Shown here one piece after another: positions 53,028-61,126 of a stretch of 61,126 bases of DNA. Both the position numbers and the translations under genes were made by a program. Below the pieces are notes generated by a model. That model was not told where the DNA came from. It saw only the letters and a list, made by a program, of their open reading frames with translations, and did not search any database. Each line of letters begins with the position of its first letter. The first letter of the stretch is position 1. The stretch comes from Candidatus Bacteroides pullicola (GTDB lineage Bacteria > Bacteroidota > Bacteroidia > Bacteroidales > Bacteroidaceae). Location of the stretch: positions 1 through 61,126 of the forward strand of contig DXCV01000070.1 of assembly GCA_019115825.1 (NCBI GenBank), written 5' to 3'.

Positions 53028-54008
53028 ATGAACTCAAACATGGAGAAGCCCTACGTAGTGGGCATTGATATTGGTGGTACGAACACTGTTTTCGGCATCG
53101 TGGATGCACGTGGTACAATCATTGCAAGCGGTTCAATCAAGACCGGCGCTTATCCTGACGTGGATGAATACGTGGACGCCGTATGCAAGAACCTGTTGCC
53201 CCTGATCGTGGCTAACGGCGGTTCGGACAAGATAAAGGGCATCGGTATCGGTGCACCTAACGGTAACTATTACAGCGGAACCATCGAGTTCGCGCCCAAC
53301 CTCCCGTGGAAAGGTATCATCTCGCTGGCCGCTATGTTTGAAGAACGCCTGGGCATCCCCACGGCTCTGACCAACGACGCCAATGCTGCCGCTATCGGTG
53401 AGATGACCTACGGCGCAGCACGCGGTATGAAGGATTTCATCATGATTACCCTCGGCACAGGCGTGGGCAGTGGTATCGTCATCAACGGCCAGATGGTTTA
53501 CGGTCACGATGGCTTTGCAGGCGAACTGGGCCACACGATTATCCGCCGCGAGAACGGTCGTCAATGTGGTTGCGGACGCAAGGGTTGCTTGGAGACTTAC
53601 TGCTCGGCTACGGGTGTGACCCGCACGGCACGCGAGTTCCTGGCTGCACGTACCGAACCCAGCCTGCTGCGCTCCATCCCCGCTGAGAACATCACCTCGA
53701 AAGACGTGTATGACGCAGCCGTTAAGGGCGACAAGCTGGCCAAGGACATCTTCGACTTCACGGGACAAATCCTGGGCGAAGCTCTGGCAGACTTCATCGC
53801 GTTCTCCAGCCCCGAGGCTATTATCCTCTTCGGCGGCCTGGCCAAGTCCGGCGACTACATCTTCAAGCCCATCCAGAAGGCTATCGACGAGAACATCCTG
53901 ACCATCTACAAAGGCAAGACCAAACTGCTGATGTCCGAGCTGAAAGACTCTGATGCAGCCGTGCTGGGTGCCAGCGCATTGGGTTGGGAACTGAAAGATA
54001 TCAAGTAA
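53028..54008 (+). CDS. ROK-family glucokinase
   Basis: The 326-residue sugar kinase phosphorylates glucose or a related hexose. The N-terminal phosphate-binding motif is GIDIGGTNTVFG. The ROK signature includes GHDGFAGELGH, and zinc ligands appear in QCGCGRKGCLE. TNDANAAAIGE carries the catalytic Asp. Glucose is the best guess, as in other Bacteroides ROK glucokinases. It is a single-gene unit with a strong terminator at 54043-54083; strings like TTTTGT at 52985-53000 may include its promoter, but I see no perfect -7 element. Confidence 0.9.
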   Translation: MNSNMEKPYVVGIDIGGTNTVFGIVDARGTIIASGSIKTGAYPDVDEYVDAVCKNLLPLIVANGGSDKIKGIGIGAPNGNYYSGTIEFAPNLPWKGIISLAAMFEERLGIPTALTNDANAAAIGEMTYGAARGMKDFIMITLGTGVGSGIVINGQMVYGHDGFAGELGHTIIRRENGRQCGCGRKGCLETYCSATGVTRTAREFLAARTEPSLLRSIPAENITSKDVYDAAVKGDKLAKDIFDFTGQILGEALADFIAFSSPEAIILFGGLAKSGDYIFKPIQKAIDENILTIYKGKTKLLMSELKDSDAAVLGASALGWELKDIK

Positions 54009-54042
54009 AAGCCTTTATTGATTTTTCGATCGTATGAAAAAA

Positions 54043-54083
54043 ATCCCCCTTGTGGTCATATGCCATGAGGGGGGTTCGTTTTT
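54043..54083 (+). terminator. Terminator of the glucokinase gene
   Basis: A stem of about 12 bp (CCCCCTTGTGG pairing with CCATGAGGGGG, with wobbles) has an A run before it and TTCGTTTTT after it, so it may work in both directions between the convergent glucokinase and YihY genes. Confidence 0.75.
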
Positions 54084-54127
54084 ATGCCGTTCTGCGCGGA
54101 GGGGACGTGAACAAACGGGATTATGGA

Positions 54128-55447
54128 TTAGAGGTCCTTCAGCAAGACGTTTCCTGCGCTCTTGTAATACTCTTCCTTGGCCTTCATCAGCACGACCCAT
54201 TCGTCGTTGTAGGTCGTATCCTTGTCTATCTTGAAGTCCTCCGAGCCGTGCGTGTCCAGACGGTCCAGGAGGACAGCCACGTTCAGTTGGTGGATATCCA
54301 TGGAGGGCTGGTAAGCAATGTCTTCTCCTTTCTCGTCGCTGGCTACCTCGTGGATGAGGTTAATCTCCTGCAACTCGTAGAGCGTGCGTTGGGTCAGCTG
54401 GATGGGAATCTGACACTCTTCGGAGATGGCTTCGGCATTGTAGGGCGGCTCGTTACGGGCGAAGCGCTTGGTGATGAGCGACATGACCAGGATGGACACG
54501 AACTCGCGGTAGCGGTGGCTGATGTTGCGTGTGTCCTTGTCGAAGCTGAAGTTGCGGATGTTCTGGCTGGCATAGGTCAGCTGGGCGCCGAAGAGGCAGA
54601 TGGTCCACGAAATCTGGAGCCACAGCAAGAACAGGGGAAGGGCGGCGAAGCTGCCGTAGATGGCGTTGTAGCGCGACATCCAAAGTTGTCCGCTGATGTA
54701 GAGGAACTGCAACGCCTGATGGGCCGAACCCGCCAGGATGCCTGCCACCAAGGCGTGGCGGAACTTCACCTTCGTATTGGGCATGAAGATGTACAGCCCC
54801 GTGAACATGAACCAGGTCAGGGCGAAAGGTATCAGCCGAATGAGGAACTTGCCCAGCGGAGCCAGCAGGGTATAATCTTCCACGTATTTCAAGGCCGTGC
54901 TCATGTAGATGGAGAGACCGCCGGACACCACCAGCAGCAGCGGGATGAGCAACAGCATGGACGAGTAGTCCGTAATCTTGCGGTACATGCTCCGCGCCTT
55001 CTTCACTTGCCAGATGCGGTTGAAGGTCACTTCCAAGCTGTTCACCAGATTGAGTACCGTCCAGAACAACAGGATGAGGCCCACGCCGATGAAGATACCG
55101 CTCTTGGTCTCGGACAGGTAGGAGTTGACGAATTGCAGGATGACATCCACCGCTTCGGTCTGTCCTCCGAAGGTCGAGGTAATCTGCTCGCGGATGATGT
55201 CGTCGAACCCGAAGCCACGGGCTATGGCGAAGACAATGGCCAAGATGGGCACGATGGCCAGCAGCGTGCTGTAGGTCAGGGCCGAGGCTTTATTGACCAG
55301 CCGGTCCTGCGTGAAGCGGTTGATGCAGAGGTAGACGCTCTTGATGACGTTGTAGGCCGAGAAGGTGGTCTTGGTGACCTCGTCCTCCGTGATGCGCCAA
55401 ATATCGTAGGTCAGGAATTTCCAAAGGGCTTTGATTCGCTGGGACAT
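54128..55447 (-). CDS. YihY/BrkB-family membrane protein
   Basis: The 439-residue protein has an N-terminal YihY membrane domain with about six hydrophobic segments (residues 40-300; RLVNKASALTYSTLLAIVPILAIVFA, LLLIPLLLVVSGGLSIYM) and a soluble C-terminal part (about 310-439) resembling a winged helix. The family was once called ribonuclease BN but is now seen as a transporter or envelope protein of unknown substrate. It is next to rnpB by position only. Confidence 0.85.
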   Translation of the reverse strand: MSQRIKALWKFLTYDIWRITEDEVTKTTFSAYNVIKSVYLCINRFTQDRLVNKASALTYSTLLAIVPILAIVFAIARGFGFDDIIREQITSTFGGQTEAVDVILQFVNSYLSETKSGIFIGVGLILLFWTVLNLVNSLEVTFNRIWQVKKARSMYRKITDYSSMLLLIPLLLVVSGGLSIYMSTALKYVEDYTLLAPLGKFLIRLIPFALTWFMFTGLYIFMPNTKVKFRHALVAGILAGSAHQALQFLYISGQLWMSRYNAIYGSFAALPLFLLWLQISWTICLFGAQLTYASQNIRNFSFDKDTRNISHRYREFVSILVMSLITKRFARNEPPYNAEAISEECQIPIQLTQRTLYELQEINLIHEVASDEKGEDIAYQPSMDIHQLNVAVLLDRLDTHGSEDFKIDKDTTYNDEWVVLMKAKEEYYKSAGNVLLKDL

Positions 55448-55448
55448 G

Positions 55449-55486
55449 AAAGTTGAAAGTTGAAAATTGAAAGTTGAAAATTGAAA
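55449..55486. repeat. 7/14-nt GTTGAAA/ATTGAAA repeats
   Basis: Alternating GTTGAAA and ATTGAAA words fill the 38 bases between the YihY start and the 3' end of rnpB. Runs of this kind are frequent in Bacteroidetes spacers. They may give a T-rich tail after rnpB on the minus strand. Confidence 0.8.
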
Positions 55487-55854
55487 GAAGCAGCCGACCT
55501 GTAAGCCGGGTTCTGTTTCCCGTGAAGCACGGGACGTCTGTCATTTATCTCGTCCGCCTGTCACCAGACGGCTTTAGCGGTCTACCCTCCGACATGGGGC
55601 GAGCAACCCTCATGAACGCCGGTTTACATGACCTTACAACTCCCAAGACGCACAGCCCTTGTGTCGCCACAAGACTGGTGGGCTCTTACCCCGCCTTCTC
55701 ACCCTTACCGCCGGACCGAAGCCCGGAGGCGGTTCTTTTCTTCTGCGTTACTCCACCCTCGCGGACAGCTTTCTGTTAGGAAGTGGGATGCTCTGTGTTG
55801 CCCGGACTTTCCTCCTGCACCCGAAGTGCAAGCGACAGACCGGCCGACTGCTTC
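55487..55854 (-). ncRNA. rnpB: RNase P RNA
   Basis: A roughly 368-nt bacterial type A RNase P RNA on the minus strand. The diagnostic 5' element GGAAAGTCCGGGC and the 3' ACAGAACCCGGCTTA element are present, and the ends pair as GAAGCAG/CTGCTTC. It matures the 5' ends of tRNAs together with RnpA. Its own promoter lies at 55862-55891. The exact ends are set by the P1 helix and may be off by a few bases. Confidence 0.95.
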
Positions 55855-55861
55855 GTGGGTG

Positions 55862-55891
55862 CAAAGGTACGAAAACTTGTCGGTGTGGCAA
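55862..55891 (-). promoter_or_regulatory. Promoter of rnpB
   Basis: TACCTTTG on the minus strand at 55869-55862 and TTG at 55891-55889, 19 bases apart; the start site coincides with the mapped 5' end of rnpB. Confidence 0.8.
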
Positions 55892-55977
55892 AGGGTTGGC
55901 TTGGAAAGTCGGCAAAGGCCGGTAGAATACGTGGTAAACTGCGACAGAAAAACTTCTCAATCCCTGGATTAAGTTAC

Positions 55978-56061
55978 ATCTCTAACCTAAAGATGTATAT
56001 CTCCAGCCTAGAGATATATATCTTCAACCTAGAGATATACATCTCCAGCCTGGAGATAAAG
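55978..56061. repeat. Intergenic tandem array, 21 nt x 4
   Basis: Units start at 55978, 55999, 56020 and 56041. Each contains ATCTC-n7-GAGAT or a G-U variant, and dyads also form across unit junctions (GAGAT-atac-ATCTC). It lies between the divergent rnpB and P-type ATPase promoters; the 329-bp spacer holds only these and the palindrome at 56118. Confidence 0.92.
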
Positions 56062-56117
56062 AATTTCCCGTACTTCGGAGGCTTTTTCTGGCGGCTTCGC
56101 ACAACCTTTGCCGCACC

Positions 56118-56136
56118 TTTGCAACCTGGTTGCAAA
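56118..56136. promoter_or_regulatory. Perfect 9-1-9 palindrome, candidate Fur/Zur-family operator
   Basis: TTTGCAACCTGGTTGCAAA is a perfect 19-bp palindrome with 9-bp arms. It lies just upstream of the -7 element TATCTTTG (56147-56154) of the P-type ATPase-Fur operon, where it would cover the -33 region. Fur-family boxes have this geometry, and a Fur-family gene is in the operon; binding is inferred. Confidence 0.6.
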
Positions 56137-56183
56137 GCCGATGCCGTATCTTTGCATCCGTAAATCATAACGAACCGAACGAT

Positions 56184-58127
<1,944 letters not shown>

Positions 58128-58139
58128 AACGCCATAGCA

Positions 58140-58571
58140 ATGAAAGACGAACAACGCTACCTCGACATGCTGGCTCACCGAGACATCCAGCCCACAGCCA
58201 TCCGACTGCTGGTGCTGGACGCACTGGCACGTGCCCGTCAGTCCCTCTCGCTGGCCGACCTGGACAACCTGCTGGACACGGTGGACAAATCCACCATCTA
58301 CCGCACGCTGACCCTCTTTCTGGGGCATCACCTCATCCACAGCATCGACGACGGTACCGGCTCGTTCAAGTATGCCGTATGCTCGGACGACTGCTCATGC
58401 GAGGTGGGCGACCTCCATGCCCACTTCCACTGCGAGCGGTGCAACCGCACGTTCTGCTTCGCCAACCTGCCCGCCCCCTTGGTCAACCTGCCCGAGGGAT
58501 TCACCATCCGCAGCATCAACTACGTGCTGAAGGGTCTTTGCCCGGAGTGCGCGGCACGTCTCCACGAATAA
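58140..58571 (+). CDS. Fur-family transcriptional regulator (Zur-like)
   Basis: The 143-residue protein has the Fur winged helix (about 1-85; QPTAIRLLVLDALARA, DKSTIYRTLTLFL) and a metal-binding dimerisation half with HAHFHCERC (about residues 94-102) and a second Cys pair CPEC (about 134-137), the structural zinc site. It is encoded directly behind the metal-exporting ATPase, so it more likely senses zinc or a similar ion than iron, though this is inference. It may bind the palindrome at 56118-56136. Confidence 0.88.
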   Translation: MKDEQRYLDMLAHRDIQPTAIRLLVLDALARARQSLSLADLDNLLDTVDKSTIYRTLTLFLGHHLIHSIDDGTGSFKYAVCSDDCSCEVGDLHAHFHCERCNRTFCFANLPAPLVNLPEGFTIRSINYVLKGLCPECAARLHE

Positions 58572-58575
58572 AAAA

Positions 58576-58612
58576 CAGGCGCGAACGGCATATACTAACC
58601 CGTTCGCGCCTG
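58576..58612. terminator. Bidirectional terminator between fur-type gene and nhaD
   Basis: CAGGCGCGAACGG (58576-58588) pairs perfectly with CCGTTCGCGCCTG (58600-58612), 13 bp. An A run precedes it, giving a T run for the minus-strand nhaD transcript; the plus side has only a weak T tract. Confidence 0.8.
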
Positions 58613-58636
58613 ATTTCATACTCAGTTATAGAAAGG

Positions 58637-59971
58637 TTACAGCCCGATGACCGACTTCTCCAGCCAATAAACCACGATGCCGGCCAAATAGCCCACGAAG
58701 GCAATCCACGTGATGCGCTTCATATACCAGCCGAAAGTGATTTTCTCCAAGCCCATGACCACGACGCCCGCAGCCGAACCGATGATGAGCATCGAGCCGC
58801 CCACGCCGGCACAGTAGGCCAAGAGTTGCCAGAAGATACCGTCTTGGGCCATGTCGCCCACCTCGGCCATCGGATACATGCCCATACAACCTGCCACGAG
58901 AGGCACGTTGTCAATGATACTGGACAGTACGCCGATGATGCCCGTGACGAGATAATGGTTGCCCTCGAACACTGTGTCCAATCCGCGACCCACGGAAGCC
59001 AGCACGCCAATCTGCTGCAAGCAGCCGACAGCCATCAGGATGCCGAGGAAGAAGAGGATGGTGCTCATGTCGATGCGCGAGATAATGGAGGTGATACGCT
59101 TCTGCGTGCCGCCCTGCTCAGGCGTATTGCGGTAGAACAATTCGGTAGCAAGCCACAGCACGCCCAGCACCAACAAGATGCCCACGAAGGGAGGCACATG
59201 AGTAATGCTCTTGAAGATAGGCACGAAAATAAGTCCGCCCACGCCCAGCCAGAACACCGCCTTGCGCTGTCCATCAGTCAGACCGCTGTCCACGGTGCCC
59301 GCACCCAGGTCAGCGCCTGCACCCACATTGCCCTTCAACGAGAACGACAAAATGTAGGCAGGCACAACAATGGACACAACAGAGGGAAGGAACAATTCCT
59401 TGATGACGCCCGCCGCCGTGATGAGTCCTTTATTCCACAGCATGATGGTCGTCACGTCGCCGATGGGCGAGAACGCGCCGCCGGAGTTAGCCGCGATGAT
59501 GATGAGCGAGGCATAGATGAGACGGTCTTTGTGGTCGTCTATCAGCTTGCGCAGAATCATCACCATGACGATAGCCGTGGTCATGTTGTCCAAGATGGCA
59601 GAGAGGAAGAAAGTCAAGATGGTGATGCGCCACAACAGTGCCCGTTTGCTCTTGGTCTTGAGCAAGTCGCGTACAAAGTTGAAGCCACCGTTCTGATCCA
59701 CGGTCTCCACGATGGTCATCGCGCCCATCAGGAAGAACAGCGTGGTGGCGGTGCTGCCCAAATGTCCCTCGATGACAGAGCCTGCCGCAGCAGCTACGCC
59801 GCCCGGCTCGACGCCGATGAAATTACCGGGATCGAACATATAAAGCGTCCACGTGGCCACAAGCATCAACAGGGCCACAGCTGCCTTGTTGACCTTCGTG
59901 ACGGTCTCCAAAGCGATACACAAGTATCCGATGACGAATACGATAACAATAGCTAGTGTAATGGTTGACAT
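58637..59971 (-). CDS. nhaD: Na+/H+ antiporter, NhaD type
   Basis: The 444-residue membrane protein has about 11-13 hydrophobic segments and NhaD/ArsB-superfamily motifs: LFFLMGAMTIVETVDQNGGF, LDNMTTAIVMVMI and ANSGGAFSPIGDVTTIMLW, with a related second copy IDNVPLVAG later. It exports Na+ (or Li+) in exchange for protons. It follows argF' by 22 bases on the same strand, so the two share a transcript, although no functional link is evident. Confidence 0.9.
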   Translation of the reverse strand: MSTITLAIVIVFVIGYLCIALETVTKVNKAAVALLMLVATWTLYMFDPGNFIGVEPGGVAAAAGSVIEGHLGSTATTLFFLMGAMTIVETVDQNGGFNFVRDLLKTKSKRALLWRITILTFFLSAILDNMTTAIVMVMILRKLIDDHKDRLIYASLIIIAANSGGAFSPIGDVTTIMLWNKGLITAAGVIKELFLPSVVSIVVPAYILSFSLKGNVGAGADLGAGTVDSGLTDGQRKAVFWLGVGGLIFVPIFKSITHVPPFVGILLVLGVLWLATELFYRNTPEQGGTQKRITSIISRIDMSTILFFLGILMAVGCLQQIGVLASVGRGLDTVFEGNHYLVTGIIGVLSSIIDNVPLVAGCMGMYPMAEVGDMAQDGIFWQLLAYCAGVGGSMLIIGSAAGVVVMGLEKITFGWYMKRITWIAFVGYLAGIVVYWLEKSVIGL

Positions 59972-59993
59972 GAAATTAGATATTAATGATTAA

Positions 59994-60947
59994 TTACAAG
60001 TTCTCCAGCAGCCGCTTCAGCACGACCGTGGCTGAAATCTCACGGTTCGCCGCCTCGGGGATGACAATGGATTGCGGGCTTTCGATGACATCGTCCGTCA
60101 CAATCATATTGCGGCGCACGGGCAAGCAGTGCATGAAGTAGGCATTGTTGGTCACGGCCATCTGGCGGTCGCTCACCGTCCACGCGCGGTCCTTGCTGAG
60201 CACCTGGCCGTAGTTGTCGCCCGTGTAGGCAGCCCAACTCTTGGCGTAGACGAAGTCGGCACCCTCGAAGGCCTTCATCTGGTCGTACTCCACGCGGGCG
60301 CGGCCCACGAACTGCGGGTCAAGCTCATAGCCCTCCGGATGGGTGATAACAAAGTCGTAGTCCGTGGCGTTCATCCACTCGGCAAAGGAGTTGGGCACGG
60401 CCTGCGGCAACGGACGCGGATGGGGTGCCCACGTCATGACCACCTTGGGACGGGCCGTCTTCTTGTACTCCTCAATGGTAATTAGATCGGCAAAACTCTG
60501 CAGCGGATGGCGCGTAGCCGCCTCCATAGAGAATACCGGACGGCCGGAGTATTGGATGAACTGGTTGAGGATGACCTCGTTGTAGTCATAGTCGCGGCTC
60601 TCGAAGCGGGCAAAGGAACGCACACCGATGAGGTCGCAGTAGCAACCCATCACGGGGATAGCCTCCAGCAGATGCTCGGGCTTGTCGCCGTCCATGATGA
60701 CGCCGCGCTCGGTCTCCAACTTCCACGCGCCTTGGTTGACATCCAGCACAATGACGTTCATCCCCAGGTTGAGGGCCGCCTTCTGGGTGCTGAGGCGAGT
60801 ACGCAGGCTGGAGTTGAAGAAGATCATCAGGAGCGTCTTGTTGCGCCCCAATTCCACATATTTGAAACGGTCCTTCTTGATTTCGAAGGCTTCGGCCAGT
60901 GCAGACTTCAGGTCTCCGATGTCTTGCACGCAAGTAAATTTCTTCAT
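59994..60947 (-). CDS. argF': N-succinylornithine carbamoyltransferase
   Basis: The 317-residue transcarbamylase acts in the Bacteroidetes arginine pathway, carbamoylating N-succinyl-L-ornithine. The carbamoyl-phosphate loop is NSSLRTR (residues 45-51) rather than STRTR. MHCLPVRRN holds the C-terminal catalytic Cys. Pro90 lies in DGDKPEHL; as I recall, this residue marks succinylornithine enzymes (Bacteroides fragilis), whereas acetylornithine enzymes (Xanthomonas) have Glu. It is the first gene of a pair with nhaD. Confidence 0.92.
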   Translation of the reverse strand: MKKFTCVQDIGDLKSALAEAFEIKKDRFKYVELGRNKTLLMIFFNSSLRTRLSTQKAALNLGMNVIVLDVNQGAWKLETERGVIMDGDKPEHLLEAIPVMGCYCDLIGVRSFARFESRDYDYNEVILNQFIQYSGRPVFSMEAATRHPLQSFADLITIEEYKKTARPKVVMTWAPHPRPLPQAVPNSFAEWMNATDYDFVITHPEGYELDPQFVGRARVEYDQMKAFEGADFVYAKSWAAYTGDNYGQVLSKDRAWTVSDRQMAVTNNAYFMHCLPVRRNMIVTDDVIESPQSIVIPEAANREISATVVLKRLLENL

Positions 60948-60977
60948 AGATTATCGTATCATTTTTGATTATGCTGC

Positions 60978-61009
60978 CAAAGGTACGAATAATCCCCAGC
61001 TTCAAGCAA
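60978..61009 (-). promoter_or_regulatory. Promoter of argF'-nhaD
   Basis: TACCTTTG on the minus strand at 60985-60978 and TTG at 61009-61007, 21 bases apart. Confidence 0.7.
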
Positions 61010-61073
61010 CAAAACTCCCCCCTTTTTCACGGATTGTCGCACAATTGCTGTTTCTCCGCTAAAATAGCAGTGT

Positions 61074-61126
61074 TGAAGCGAAGGTGAAGCAAAGGTGAAG
61101 CAAAGGTGAAGCGAAGGTGAAGCGAA
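61074..61126. repeat. Intergenic tandem array, 11 nt x ~5, running off the window
   Basis: TGAAGCRAAGG repeats with an 11-nt period from 61074 to the end of the window (units at 61074, 61085, 61096, 61107 and 61118). It is half the 22-nt period seen elsewhere. The array lies upstream of the argF' promoter. Confidence 0.88.

Noticed and set aside
54128..55447. Ribonuclease BN function for the YihY protein
   Set aside because: The old name came from a misassignment; no nuclease motif is visible, so only membrane-protein family membership is claimed.

Overview
The window comes from a Bacteroidales genome, most likely Bacteroidaceae or a close relative. The evidence is the -7 promoter element TAnnTTTG with an upstream TTG/TTTG in front of many genes, a succinylornithine-type carbamoyltransferase (argF'), a mutY-ssb-gldE-PPTase cluster, SusC-era outer-membrane proteins, TPR/HTH lipoproteins, a class III fructose-bisphosphatase and HU-like proteins. 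Most genes are GC-rich. An AT-rich stretch from about 36.3 to 41.6 kb stands out as foreign.

Layout. 0-0.8 kb holds no convincing gene, but contains two promoter-to-terminator units that could be small RNAs or leaders. 0.8-5 kb has a lipoprotein hydrolase, riboflavin synthase, GDP-fucose synthase, a Crp/Fnr regulator and a tRNA-Ser/Lys/Glu cluster. 5-14.4 kb has a DedA protein, an AspT-type transporter, fbp, an acyl-CoA ligase, a HAD-thioesterase fusion, an orphan iron/haem-type ABC ATPase and a flavin split-barrel protein. 14.4-20.1 kb has valS and a four-domain sulfur-redox protein co-transcribed with a MarR regulator. 20.4-31.3 kb has a DUF3810 metallopeptidase-like protein, a TPR regulator abutting a truncated outer-membrane receptor, an HU-like protein, an AraC/hydrolase pair, an AAA ATPase, a GNAT and an MFS permease. 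31.4-34.9 kb is the PPTase-gldE-ssb-mutY cluster.

34.9-44.1 kb is a minus-strand restriction/defence operon: an HsdM methylase, a RhuM-Fic protein, a 1266-residue single-chain nuclease-methylase-specificity protein, two unrecognised proteins (one perhaps HEPN-like) and a Schlafen/AlbA-type regulator. No HsdR translocase and no separate HsdS are present. The AT-rich core starts and ends at gene boundaries, which suggests cassette replacement inside an older type I locus. It is followed by tRNA-Phe and mdh. 46-52.9 kb has an RNA-binding S1 protein and a complete ABC-type tripartite efflux operon. 53-61 kb has a ROK glucokinase, a YihY protein, rnpB, a zinc/cadmium-type P-ATPase plus Fur-family regulator behind a perfect 9-1-9 palindrome, and argF'-nhaD.

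The most unusual signal is spread over the whole window. At least eleven intergenic spacers carry short tandem arrays whose sequences are mostly unrelated, yet whose repeat period is locked at 21-23 nt or exactly half of that (11 nt). Most units contain a small dyad, and in one array both arms change together so that the dyad is kept. The arrays tend to start or end within a few bases of a stop codon. I do not recognise this as a described element class.
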